NCBI GenBank assembly: GCA_937991535.1
Contig: CALKHN010000111.1
Location: 1 to 43,870, forward strand
Direction of reading: 5' to 3'
Source: an uncultured Sphingobacteriales bacterium
GTDB lineage: Bacteria; Bacteroidota; Bacteroidia; Chitinophagales; Chitinophagaceae
DNA: 43,870 nucleotides
Part shown: positions 1-8,370 of the stretch, piece by piece
Layout of the letters: the number at the start of each line of letters is the position of its first letter
Numbering within the stretch: the stretch's first letter is position 1
Notes under the pieces: model-generated
Database searches by the model: none
What the model was told of the DNA's origin: nothing
The model's input: only the letters and a program-made list of their open reading frames with translations
Made by a program: the position numbers and the translations under genes

Positions 1-337
1 TACCACAAAGGGATACAGCCATTTTTAACCCGATTTTAGTCGGACAACAATGATTATCAATATTGGTATCGTAGGAAACGGTTGCCACATCTATTTTGTC
101 ATACGCTTTGTGAGTGCCAAACCAAATAGCGTAGCAGGCCTTTCTCCGGAAATTGATTGACACCACTAACCTGTATTCGTTTCCTTTGATGTTAAATACC
201 ACTATTTGATTATTCACTATGCTGGCATTTCCATAAACTGCTTTAAGTTCGTTAAAGTTTCCAAATTCCTGTTCGAGCATTTCACTATACCATGCAAGCA
301 ACTGGTTTAGTGAGTGTTTCGGTGTGTGATGACACAC
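1..337 (-). CDS. HigB-like type II toxin, incomplete (runs off the left edge)
   Basis: The minus-strand frame reads LLAWYSEM, then FGNFNELKAVYGNA, VFNIKGNEYRLVVSINF and FGTHKAYDKID. That is the order of motifs in HigB/RelE-fold mRNA interferases of the HigB_toxin family, which cleave translated mRNA and pair with a downstream HigA antitoxin. The antitoxin would lie beyond base 1. The start is unclear: there is no in-frame ATG before the conserved region, only a GTG at 337-335 that sits inside a perfect inverted repeat, and an internal ATG at 280. The first strand and helix expected of the family are poorly conserved, so the 5' end may be damaged. The frame stays open to base 1, longer than usual after the DKID motif. 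Family is fairly sure; intactness is not. Confidence 0.55.
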   Translation of the reverse strand, partial: MCHHTPKHSLNQLLAWYSEMLEQEFGNFNELKAVYGNASIVNNQIVVFNIKGNEYRLVVSINFRRKACYAIWFGTHKAYDKIDVATVSYDTNIDNHCCPTKIGLKMAVSLCG

Positions 338-340
338 ACC
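321..340. repeat. Perfect 8-bp inverted repeat at the HigB-like start
   Basis: GGTGTGTG (321-328) and CACACACC (333-340) are perfect complements around a 4-nt loop. The repeat overlaps the possible GTG start of the HigB-like frame, so it could be an autoregulatory operator or an RNA hairpin over the start codon. It also lies about 100 bp downstream of the glycosyltransferase-hydrolase gene. Confidence 0.4.
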
Positions 341-390
341 GATAAGGGAAAAGCATTCCGTTGGCCAGAACAATAGCAAACAAGACAGGA

Positions 391-423
391 ACGGCAAACG
401 GCCGTATCCCGCTTTTGAGCGGG
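391..423 (-). terminator. Two adjacent stem-loops after the GT2-GH gene
   Basis: CCCGCT (408-413) pairs with AGCGGG (418-423), and ACGGC (391-395) pairs with GCCGT (401-405). They lie just past the stop of the upstream minus-strand gene. There is no clean U tract, so this is a weak terminator call; mRNA 3'-end stabilisation is equally possible. Confidence 0.3.
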
Positions 424-445
424 GCCGCATGCTGACCAACTGTCT

Positions 446-3169
446 TCAGGAGTGGCGTCGGGCAAACAACCATATCCCTGCGGCAAATACTATTAATGAG
501 CCAACTAAAATAGAAGGTATATTCCATTGGGCATTATCTGAAGTACTAAACATTTTTTGCACCGCCCCGTAAGCAGGCTTGGGCGTTCTGTCGGAATGCA
601 TTATACCGTAATACTCTTCAGGATCGAGATCATGCGTTAGTTCATCATCCGGGGCAGCATTTCTATACCACCATTGGTCGGGCCTTATTGGGTTATTATA
701 ATTTTTCCACCACTCATCTGCAAATGAAAATACGATACCGCCGCAAGCTTTAGCTTCTAAAATATCCTTCCAGCATTGTTGTACTATGCGGGACTGACCG
801 TCTTCTCCGGCTTCCAGGCTGTTTACGCCAAATTCAGAAATCAAAAGTGGTTTTTCTTTGGCGATGGGTTGAAGGTATTGTGAAATATAATTTCCATAGC
901 CCTGTGCTACAACTTCGGGAGGCCAAACAGGATATACATTGAAGCTCTGAAAATCAAGAAAATCAAATTTGAGGCTTTTGGTAGGCGGCCAGTTACCGTG
1001 AGTAACGAAATGATTACTGTCGGCTGATTTAACTGAATTGTATATATCTCTCATTTCCTTTTCTATTGTATACTGGCTTATCTTTTGAAATAAATCAACC
1101 GGTATTTCATTACCCAATTCCCAGGCAAGAATATTTGACTTGCCTTTAAGCGATTCAACTTTTTTAAGAATTTTTTCCTTCTCCTCATTAAACCCTTCAG
1201 TTCCCAATGCATACCAATTAATTGAAAAAACGTAGACAACCAGCAGCCCCTGTTTTTTCGCAATATCCAACAGGTAATCCGGGGCATCATATACCAGTAA
1301 CGTGTTAACATTGAGCTTTTTAATGAGGTTCAAATCCTGGGCAATAAGATCCTGTACCGGGTATGGATAATTTTTATTGGGTCCCGTGCCAGGCCGCCAG
1401 GGGCTATACTGAATTCCTTTTACGAGGAATTTAGTGCCATCAACATACAAATCCTTTCCTTTAATTTCAATATTTTCAACATCACGTGAAAATGCGCGAT
1501 TCATTCCACTGATTAAAAAGAAAACAATAAGACAAGTACCAATTGTGCGTGTGGGTGATAAGGTTCGGAGTATCTTATGTTTTAATGAACTGCGGCTATC
1601 ATCGTATAAAGCATACATGCCCGGAATAAAAAGAAATTTACCCGCGAAAAGATAAGAGGATGGAAGAAACAGAAGTGATGGAAATTTAAAAAGTGGAACG
1701 AAGAGTAAAAGAATTCCAAAAAGAACTTCTGCAAAAATATTTGTTGAATGGGAGCCAGTACGCTGGTTGGTTGGAATCCATTCTCTTTTTTTGTTCCTGA
1801 GGCAATCCCAAATGCCAAGAATACTCTGAAAATCGGTAGAGCCATAGATCAGCCCTCCAAACAAAATGCTTTTTATATTTCTCCAGATCGTTCCTTCCTT
1901 TATAAAATAACAGATGAAGGGAAAAAATATTGTTAGAATTATTATACTCCCTGCGATTATGCTTACCAATGGATCGAACGGATTAAGAATACCATTCCAT
2001 GGAAAGATAACAAACGTTATTACCAGGTAGAGCAGGAGGATTCCCTGCATAAAGTAGAAGCCGATAAAAAAAAGGAATGTAAATTTTTCAGCAAAGGTAA
2101 ATTCGTGGCTTTTCATTACAGGCAAAAAATGGGCTCTTGCCGATTGCATACAACCATACGACCACTTGTATGCTCTTTTGCGAAAAGAAGCATAGCTGGG
2201 AGGATGCTTTTCTCCCATCATTATATCCGGGGCATATATTACCTTATGCCCCTTCAGATTCAGCCGTATCGTCAGGTCAAGATCATCAGAAAAAAAACCA
2301 GTTGTAAACCCGCCTTCTTCCATAACAGCCCTGGTTCGCAATATAGCGTTATGGCCAACAAATGGTTTCCATCCATACCTCGAAAAAACGCTCATGAATA
2401 CATGAAAAGCATCTATGCATTTCTTCAAATAATGGTTTGCGGTGCAATAGTCATTGCTGTCAATTCCTACAGTTCGAAATTGGGCAATAGCAATTTTATT
2501 GTCAGAAAAATAAGTAAGCGCTTTCTGAATGGTATCTGGTTGCAAAATAACCGAATCGTTATCGCACATCACAAAATATTCGTAATTGCTTCCTGTAGCA
2601 GCTAATACATAATTCATTACTGCTGCTTTGCCACCTCCCTTAACTGGTCTTCTTAATAAGCGCACATTTAAATCAGGACGGCACTCCTTAATTTGATTAA
2701 TCATATTATCCACTTCATTCTGTGAGGTAACGTCAATTGAATCATCGTGAATAACAAGGTGAAGTTCACCGTCGTAATTCACCTGTGATATACCCGAAAG
2801 AGCATCAGCATCAATATCGTTACAGCATAAATAAATTATGCCAACAGGGGGACGTTCTGCCTTCATCATTTCACGATCAGCAGGCATCCATTTTTGCTTG
2901 TCGGGAGGCATAAATAAATATGTAAATCCAATGAATAAAAAAGCAATCCCATATAATAATGAACATACCTCAACAAATACTTTTAGATAGACCAGGCACC
3001 ATCCTGCAAAATTTAAATCGGAGCTTAAAGATTTACTGAGTACAAACCAAACATACAGAATACCGAATAGAACAGTAGAAGATATAATAGAAATGGTTAA
3101 AACCTGGCTTTGCTTAGGGGCAGATTTAGGAATCATTTTTTTACGAATTGATAGCGGGGATAAGTGCAA
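446..3169 (-). CDS. Glycosyltransferase family 2 fused to a secreted-side glycoside hydrolase
   Basis: A 907-residue membrane protein. Two TM helices lie at about 25-88. A processive-type GT2 catalytic domain follows (about 105-350), with HDDS at 141-144, CDNDS at 202-206, SDDLD at 294-298 and, in place of canonical QxxRW, RKRAYKWSYG at 330-339. Further TM segments span about 360-560. A TIM-barrel glycoside hydrolase domain (about 570-880) carries WELGNE (likely acid/base E688) and LISEFG (likely nucleophile E779), the layout of clan GH-A enzymes. A last TM helix lies near 888-902. Inferred role: synthesis of a beta-glucan-like polymer at the membrane with trimming or transglycosylation of the emerging chain by the fused hydrolase. 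It stands alone on the minus strand. The exact GH family and polymer cannot be told from the sequence. Confidence 0.85.
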   Translation of the reverse strand: MHLSPLSIRKKMIPKSAPKQSQVLTISIISSTVLFGILYVWFVLSKSLSSDLNFAGWCLVYLKVFVEVCSLLYGIAFLFIGFTYLFMPPDKQKWMPADREMMKAERPPVGIIYLCCNDIDADALSGISQVNYDGELHLVIHDDSIDVTSQNEVDNMINQIKECRPDLNVRLLRRPVKGGGKAAVMNYVLAATGSNYEYFVMCDNDSVILQPDTIQKALTYFSDNKIAIAQFRTVGIDSNDYCTANHYLKKCIDAFHVFMSVFSRYGWKPFVGHNAILRTRAVMEEGGFTTGFFSDDLDLTIRLNLKGHKVIYAPDIMMGEKHPPSYASFRKRAYKWSYGCMQSARAHFLPVMKSHEFTFAEKFTFLFFIGFYFMQGILLLYLVITFVIFPWNGILNPFDPLVSIIAGSIIILTIFFPFICYFIKEGTIWRNIKSILFGGLIYGSTDFQSILGIWDCLRNKKREWIPTNQRTGSHSTNIFAEVLFGILLLFVPLFKFPSLLFLPSSYLFAGKFLFIPGMYALYDDSRSSLKHKILRTLSPTRTIGTCLIVFFLISGMNRAFSRDVENIEIKGKDLYVDGTKFLVKGIQYSPWRPGTGPNKNYPYPVQDLIAQDLNLIKKLNVNTLLVYDAPDYLLDIAKKQGLLVVYVFSINWYALGTEGFNEEKEKILKKVESLKGKSNILAWELGNEIPVDLFQKISQYTIEKEMRDIYNSVKSADSNHFVTHGNWPPTKSLKFDFLDFQSFNVYPVWPPEVVAQGYGNYISQYLQPIAKEKPLLISEFGVNSLEAGEDGQSRIVQQCWKDILEAKACGGIVFSFADEWWKNYNNPIRPDQWWYRNAAPDDELTHDLDPEEYYGIMHSDRTPKPAYGAVQKMFSTSDNAQWNIPSILVGSLIVFAAGIWLFARRHS

Positions 3170-3315
3170 ATCCTTAGGGTAACAAAGCCAACTCCCGCAA
3201 TAACCAAGCCAAATTAAATTTTTTGAAGCTGCTAAAGAGAGGCTTTTCTTCTACAGACGAAGCGATTTGAAGCGCTCTAAAGATTGTTTCGTTATGAATT
3301 TTGATCAAAAAAATA

Positions 3316-4404
3316 TTATTCCGCTGCGGAACTTATTTGCTTAGTCCAGTAAAATGATTCCGTGTAGGATGCACCGTTACCTTCAACTGCAAATTTACCA
3401 TTGAGCGTGCGGGCGCCTTCGGGCACAGTAGCATTGCCGGAAATAACGCCAATATTGTATAGCTGTACTTTAAAAGTTAATTTATTTCCGCTGATGGTTC
3501 CAACACCTTCGCCCGTGGCCACACCTGCAACCGTAACGCTTTTTAATTCCAGCGTGTTGCCGTTTTGGTTAATATACATATAATACTGGTTGGTGGCATC
3601 AAACCATGTACCGCTTACATTCATGGTTAGGGCAGCAGGCTCATTTTGTTGCAGGGACGGATCGGCTTTTCCCAGATTGGGCTCCTGGTTGTTTGACTGG
3701 TGAACCGGCTGTACCGGCGACTCGCCGGCGGTATCGGAATATACTTCCTGTAAGGAATCCGTGTTGCCTGTGCTATCGCTCTCTGCTAACTGCATAACCA
3801 ATCCGATCAATACCAGCACGCCTAAACCTGCGAGACCATATACCAGCCATTTTCCTATGCCACCCGTTGATGACCGTACGGGTTTAGGCAGAGGAACTTC
3901 TGTTACGGTGGTTTTGGATTGAAAACCCAATTGTTTTAAAAAAATGATGAGTTGATCTGTATCGTATTTCCATCGCTTGTTGCTGATTTCATAGGCCTGC
4001 CTGTTGAGCAAGGGGTGCAAAGATTCGGGAATCTCATGCTGACCGGGCAGCGACGCATTGCGCATGAGCACCGGGATGACGCGTATATTTCTTTTGAGTG
4101 CTGTTTCCAGTTCAATTCTCACCCAGTCGTTGGGTTGATTAATGCGGGTAACGCCATCTTTATCTGCAGGTCCTGCCCATTCAGGGCCGATAATGGCAAA
4201 CAATACATCGCAGGATTCAAGTGAATTGGCAAGCGCCTGGGTAAAATCCACACCCGGATCCAGCTTTTCAATATCCATGAAAATCTGGTCTTCATAAAAT
4301 GCCTGCTTCAGTGAGTCAACGAGCCGGCCGGTATCTGCAGAAGTATCCTGCACGCGGTAGCTGATGAAAATTTTTTTTCTTTGGGCATTATTGGGCAGAG
4401 ACAT
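3316..4404 (-). CDS. TIR domain protein with one TM helix and an extracytoplasmic C-terminal domain
   Basis: The start is taken at MSLPNNAQRKKIFISYR (ATG at 4404), where homology to TIR domains begins. A longer in-frame reading would run into the amidohydrolase gene. The TIR domain spans about 9-160: KKIFISYR strand A, DVLFAIIGPEW, and DWVRIELETAL, whose Glu98 fits the catalytic NADase glutamate. A linker is followed by a TM helix at about 185-206, a Ser/Gln/Asn-rich stretch, and a roughly 95-residue beta-rich domain from VSGTWFD to the end, resembling small lipocalin-like or META-type folds. Bacterial TIR domains degrade NAD+ in defence or act as signalling scaffolds. The membrane-bound layout suggests the outer domain may sense something in the periplasm. 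That is inference. Confidence 0.8.
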   Translation of the reverse strand: MSLPNNAQRKKIFISYRVQDTSADTGRLVDSLKQAFYEDQIFMDIEKLDPGVDFTQALANSLESCDVLFAIIGPEWAGPADKDGVTRINQPNDWVRIELETALKRNIRVIPVLMRNASLPGQHEIPESLHPLLNRQAYEISNKRWKYDTDQLIIFLKQLGFQSKTTVTEVPLPKPVRSSTGGIGKWLVYGLAGLGVLVLIGLVMQLAESDSTGNTDSLQEVYSDTAGESPVQPVHQSNNQEPNLGKADPSLQQNEPAALTMNVSGTWFDATNQYYMYINQNGNTLELKSVTVAGVATGEGVGTISGNKLTFKVQLYNIGVISGNATVPEGARTLNGKFAVEGNGASYTESFYWTKQISSAAE

Positions 4405-4454
4405 ATGTAATAATTTATAGCCGCATGCGCATCTAAATTTACTGATAGTCTTTC

Positions 4455-5615
4455 TTATTTCAAATATGCTTCTGTTAAGCCCACCCAGTAGGCCGCACCG
4501 AGCGGTAAAATTTCCTGGTTGAAGATGTATTGCGGATGATGCACCATGGGCGTATCTCCGTTGCCGAGCATACAATAGGTACCTTGTTTTTTTTGAAGCA
4601 TAAAGGCGAAATCTTCGCTGCCCATAAAGGGATGAAGCGTGTCATCCACTTTGTCTTCTCCAAAAACCTCACGGGCTACATTTGCTGCCCAATGTGTATT
4701 TTCGGGTGTGTTTACCAGTACAGCTCCCGGGATACCTTCTCTTATTTCGTATTGACAATTGAACGATTCGGCCTGTGCTTTGGTAATGGAACGGATTTTA
4801 TTCAACACCATTTCCCGCAGTGCAGGATCCATATTGCGAATGCTCAACCGCAATACAGCGTTTTGGGGTACCACGTTTCCTGCATTTCCGGAAAGAAATG
4901 CGCCAACCGAAACCACCGAGTTTTGCCAGGGCGAAACATTGCGGGATACAATGGTTTGTAAAGCCATTACCAGCGAGGAACCACATACTATAGGGTCTAT
5001 TCCCAACTCCGGCATAGAACCATGACTGCCCTTACCCGTTAATTCGATTTCCCAGTTATCAACAGCCGCCATGGTTTCACCTTCCCTGAAATACAATTTG
5101 CCCATTTCCAAACCGGGCATATTGTGCATTCCATAAACAGCGTCTACCGGAAATTTTTCAAACAAGCCATCCTTTATCATTGCGGGGCCTCCTTCCATAG
5201 TTTCTTCACCTGGTTGAAAAATGAGGCGAACCGTGCCATTGAAGTTCTTCGTTTGGGATAAATATTTTGCTGCACCCAGCAGCATGGTTGTATGCCCGTC
5301 GTGACCACACAGGTGCGCTTTGCCCTCCACCTTGCTTTTGTATTCCAGGTTGTTTACTTCCTGTATGGGGAGTGCGTCAAAATCGGCACGCAGACCTATG
5401 GATTTATTACCGGATCCTACGGTCATGGAAGCTACAACACCTGTTTTGCCAATGCCTTCGGCAACCTCAAAGCCAAAAGACTTTACTTTATCTGCGATGT
5501 ATTTTGCTGTTTCCGTTTCCTGTAAGGCCAATTCAGGATATTGGTGCATGTGATCCATCCACCCTTTCATTTCGTTGTGAAAGGCTTTTGTACCTTCCGG
5601 AATGGTTGTTTTCAT
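4455..5615 (-). CDS. M20 family amidohydrolase (hippurate hydrolase / N-acyl amino acid deacylase type)
   Basis: 386 residues, the normal length for M20D peptidases. Metal-binding and catalytic landmarks are in order: HLCGHDGHTTM, FQPGEE, VYGMHNMPG, a dimerisation-domain GKGSHGSMP, and the C-terminal PFMGSEDFAFM. No signal peptide, so cytoplasmic. These dizinc enzymes hydrolyse N-acyl amino acids or amides (hippurate, indole-acetyl amino acids, N-acetyl-diaminopimelate); the exact substrate is not readable. It sits 33 bp downstream of the MFS exporter on the same strand, so the two are probably cotranscribed and may share a substrate or product. Confidence 0.9.
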   Translation of the reverse strand: MKTTIPEGTKAFHNEMKGWMDHMHQYPELALQETETAKYIADKVKSFGFEVAEGIGKTGVVASMTVGSGNKSIGLRADFDALPIQEVNNLEYKSKVEGKAHLCGHDGHTTMLLGAAKYLSQTKNFNGTVRLIFQPGEETMEGGPAMIKDGLFEKFPVDAVYGMHNMPGLEMGKLYFREGETMAAVDNWEIELTGKGSHGSMPELGIDPIVCGSSLVMALQTIVSRNVSPWQNSVVSVGAFLSGNAGNVVPQNAVLRLSIRNMDPALREMVLNKIRSITKAQAESFNCQYEIREGIPGAVLVNTPENTHWAANVAREVFGEDKVDDTLHPFMGSEDFAFMLQKKQGTYCMLGNGDTPMVHHPQYIFNQEILPLGAAYWVGLTEAYLK

Positions 5616-5648
5616 ATTGTATTGTTTATTGTTTGAACCTGTGGGTCT

Positions 5649-7124
5649 CTATCTTTTTTCACTACCCAGTTTTGTTTTCCCTTCGCTTTTCGGTATTGTT
5701 TTCATAATGGCAACAATGGCCACCAACACCATGAACAGGTTAAAAAGGAGTGCGATCATGGCTGCCTGGCGAATGGCAATATTGTCTTGTCTTCCCGTAA
5801 AGCGGATCACATTATCAAGCATACTTCCCGGAGTGTCTATTGAACTTAATCCAACAAAAATGCCGGCAGATATAGCTACACCAAAAGCCGCGCCAAGTGA
5901 AGACGCCATTTTATAAATTCCGGAACCGGCGCCTGCCTGCGCCTCAGGTAAATTGGAAAGGGCAGCGTCGGTAGATGGCGTAGCATAAAATGCCAGTCCT
6001 ACGCCAAACAATGTATAGGAAACGATAGCCAGGATCTTATAGGTATCTGTCATGAGGTTGGTGGGCAGCAGCAATGCAATAGAGATCCCTACAATGATGC
6101 AACCCCAGATCATGGGTTTTCGGGGACCAAAACGTTGCAGCAGTCTTTCTCCGGTGCGTATAAAGGCCACAATTGCAATGGCGTAGCCCAGGGTAAGGAA
6201 GCCGGCCGTTTGTGCCGAAAGACCGCCACCCACTTGTAACAACATAAGCGAAACGATGAGCATGCCCGCCACACCGTTGAGCAAAAAATTGGAAATGGTA
6301 GCTCCGGTATAGGTTGAATTTTTAAAAAGCTTGAAATCTATGAATGCAGATTCTTTCCCATTTTCGATGCGGAAAAAAGCGATACCAAAAACCACAACCA
6401 CGGCAATCAAAATGAGCGATGCCATGCTTGTCCAACCCAGTTCGCTTCCCTTACTCACCAATACCTGAAGCGCGATCATAACGACCATAAAAGTGAAAAT
6501 ACCAGCGATATCCGGTTTCCTCTTTTCACCCGGTTGTAGGGCTTTGCTTTCGGGAGCGTCTTTGATCATCCATAATCCAATAACGGATATAAGCGCTGAA
6601 GCAAAGAAGATGTAGCGCCATCCTACATTTTCTGCCATTAATCCCCCAAACAGGGCACAAAATCCTGAGCCGCCCCAGGAGCCCATTGACCAAAGACTTA
6701 TGGCCCTCTGGCGACCTGCCCCTTCCCAGTATGATTTCAATAAGGCCAGGCTGGCAGGCATAATGCAGGCACCGGACAATCCCTGGAAAATCCTTCCGCT
6801 AATAAGCACAGGCGTTGCCATTGCTCCTGCAGGTGTTAAACCAACCAGCAGCGAGCCAACAATACTAAAGACAAACCCCAGTTTGATGATTTTTAACCGG
6901 CCTACACGGTCGGCCAGCCCTCCCATTACCACGATGAAAATACCCGAAAACAAAGAAGTAATGGATACCGCAATATTCATCATGGAGGTTTCCATTTGAA
7001 GATCTTTCGCCATGTCAACATTGATGTTCAACGTGGTTTGCGCAAATAGCCAAAAGGCCAAAACGCCCAGGATGATCCCAAAAAGCAATTTGTCATTTCC
7101 TTTGTATTGTACGGCCTGGTTCAT
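5649..7124 (-). CDS. MFS drug/metabolite exporter, DHA2 (EmrB/QacA) type
   Basis: 491 residues with about 14 hydrophobic helices, as in the drug:H+ antiporter-2 family. MFS signature A is present after TM2 as GGLADRVGRLKI, and the motif ISGRIFQGLSGACIMPASLAL marks the TM4-TM5 segment typical of EmrB/QacA. It would export amphipathic compounds against the proton gradient. The gene leads a likely two-gene operon with the M20 amidohydrolase. A cluster of half-sites lies 24-53 bp before its ATG, suggesting control by a TetR- or MarR-type repressor encoded elsewhere. Confidence 0.9.
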   Translation of the reverse strand: MNQAVQYKGNDKLLFGIILGVLAFWLFAQTTLNINVDMAKDLQMETSMMNIAVSITSLFSGIFIVVMGGLADRVGRLKIIKLGFVFSIVGSLLVGLTPAGAMATPVLISGRIFQGLSGACIMPASLALLKSYWEGAGRQRAISLWSMGSWGGSGFCALFGGLMAENVGWRYIFFASALISVIGLWMIKDAPESKALQPGEKRKPDIAGIFTFMVVMIALQVLVSKGSELGWTSMASLILIAVVVVFGIAFFRIENGKESAFIDFKLFKNSTYTGATISNFLLNGVAGMLIVSLMLLQVGGGLSAQTAGFLTLGYAIAIVAFIRTGERLLQRFGPRKPMIWGCIIVGISIALLLPTNLMTDTYKILAIVSYTLFGVGLAFYATPSTDAALSNLPEAQAGAGSGIYKMASSLGAAFGVAISAGIFVGLSSIDTPGSMLDNVIRFTGRQDNIAIRQAAMIALLFNLFMVLVAIVAIMKTIPKSEGKTKLGSEKR

Positions 7125-7147
7125 GATAGATTTTTAGTTGTTGGTGC

Positions 7148-7177
7148 AATAAGTTGAACATTACTTATTTGAATAAG
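7148..7177. promoter_or_regulatory. Palindromic half-site cluster before the MFS exporter
   Basis: AATAAGT (7148-7154) is an inverted match to ACTTATT (7163-7169) over 8 bp. CTTATT (7164-7169) in turn forms a perfect 14-bp palindrome with AATAAG (7172-7177). Three half-sites share a central copy, 24-53 bp upstream of the exporter ATG, which fits a repressor operator. Confidence 0.5.
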
Positions 7178-7589
7178 GAACAAAAAGATCGGGTGTGGAT
7201 CTGTATGAATATTCAATACCGGGATGCCTTTTACTGTGATCGTTTTTTCATTATACCGAAAAATCAATCCTGTTCTAAATGTACATTGTTTAAGCAAACA
7301 ATGCAATTAAAGTGTTGGGCCAAAAAGATTATTATGAAGGACGGGAAACCAATCCTGCAACCCTGGGGAAGATCCAGATTGAGCCGGAAGGCTACACAGA
7401 GCCGGCCTGGTCATTAGCACGTATGCCCATATCATTCAAGTTCTGAAAATTCAGTCTCGCACATCCGCTGCCCTGCATGCATCTTTACCCGGTTTATGCT
7501 TTGGCCTCATTTGCTCAGCAATTTCAGAAAAGTAATACTATGGCAGCAGGTGACGTTATACCTGGATGTTATGCACTATCCTTTTTTGA
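7178..7589. other. Intergenic stretch without a convincing gene
   Basis: Between the exporter start region and the end of the methionine aminopeptidase gene. Short open frames on both strands show no family resemblance. Around 7340-7410 there is a GC-richer patch containing GAGCCGG and AGCCGGCC that could fold, but I do not recognise a riboswitch or other known RNA. Confidence 0.4.
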
Positions 7590-8354
7590 TCAATTCCAAA
7601 TTCCATTCATCTCTGTCAGAACAATGGGTGTACTGTCGGTAACTACAATGGTATGTTCGTGCTGAGCCATAAAGCCACCTTTGTTTCCTACCATCGTCCA
7701 GCCGTCGTTTAAAGTTTCGGCATAGGTTGAAATTGTTGATATAAATGTTTCTATGGCAACAACGGTATTTTTCCTAAACCTTGTGGTGTTAAGCCGGTCT
7801 CTGTAATTGGCTATTTCGCGGGGTTCTTCGTGAAGACTTCTGCCTGTTCCGTGTCCGGTGAGGTTTTTGATTACTTTATAACCACGTTTTTTTGCTTCTG
7901 TTTCTATCAGGTGCCCGATATCCGAAACCCGGCACCCGCCTTTTATACTATAGACAGCTCTGTGCAAAATTTGTTTTGAAGCGTCTACCAGTTTTTGATG
8001 CTGGTTGATGTCTTCTCCAAGCACAAATGAACTTCCATTATCAGACCAGAAGCCGTCAAGTTCGGCTGAAACGTCTATATTGATCAAATCACCTTCTTTT
8101 AATATGCTGCTGCTGGATGGAATTCCGTGACAAAACTCATTGTTTACACTTATACAGGTGAAGCCCGGGAAACCATAGGTCATGTATGGCGCTGATTTTG
8201 CTCCGAAATCTGAAAGTATTTTTGCTCCATAGTCGTCCAATTGTTTTGTTGTCATTCCGGGTTGAGCGTAGTTGCTCATTTCCTTTAAAGTGCAGGCAAC
8301 CGCCTCACTTGCTTTTTTTATCCCGGTTAGTTCTGTTTCCTTTGTTATTGACAT
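7590..8354 (-). CDS. map: Methionine aminopeptidase, type I
   Basis: 254 residues, normal for a single-domain type I enzyme. It removes the initiator methionine from nascent proteins. The five metal ligands are visible in order: Asp in INIDVSAELDGFWSDNG (two Asp), His in LTGHGTGRSLHEEP, Glu in VVAIETF, and Glu in AQHEHTIVV. The substrate-binding HGIP motif is present as EFCHGIPSS. No N-terminal SEC-C zinc extension. It lies 16 bp downstream of the OYE reductase gene on the same strand. A standalone map near a redox enzyme is often a second copy besides the ribosomal-operon map; I cannot tell whether another exists. Confidence 0.93.
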   Translation of the reverse strand: MSITKETELTGIKKASEAVACTLKEMSNYAQPGMTTKQLDDYGAKILSDFGAKSAPYMTYGFPGFTCISVNNEFCHGIPSSSSILKEGDLINIDVSAELDGFWSDNGSSFVLGEDINQHQKLVDASKQILHRAVYSIKGGCRVSDIGHLIETEAKKRGYKVIKNLTGHGTGRSLHEEPREIANYRDRLNTTRFRKNTVVAIETFISTISTYAETLNDGWTMVGNKGGFMAQHEHTIVVTDSTPIVLTEMNGIWN

Positions 8355-8370
8355 ATTTGATTTTAGCTGT

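Noticed and set aside
285..527. 80-codon minus-strand frame after the GT2-GH gene
   Set aside because: It runs across the gene end, hairpins and the HigB-like frame with no family resemblance; the HigB reading is better supported.
5602..5916. 104-codon plus-strand frame
   Set aside because: Lies opposite the MFS gene and has the look of an antisense shadow.
7154..7417. 87-codon plus-strand frame in the intergenic region
   Set aside because: Begins inside the operator region and shows no protein-like pattern.
7320..7430. Riboswitch (SAM-type) upstream of the exporter or aminopeptidase
   Set aside because: The patch has GC-rich pairing potential but no recognisable core, and it lies downstream of the aminopeptidase gene rather than ahead of a biosynthetic gene.
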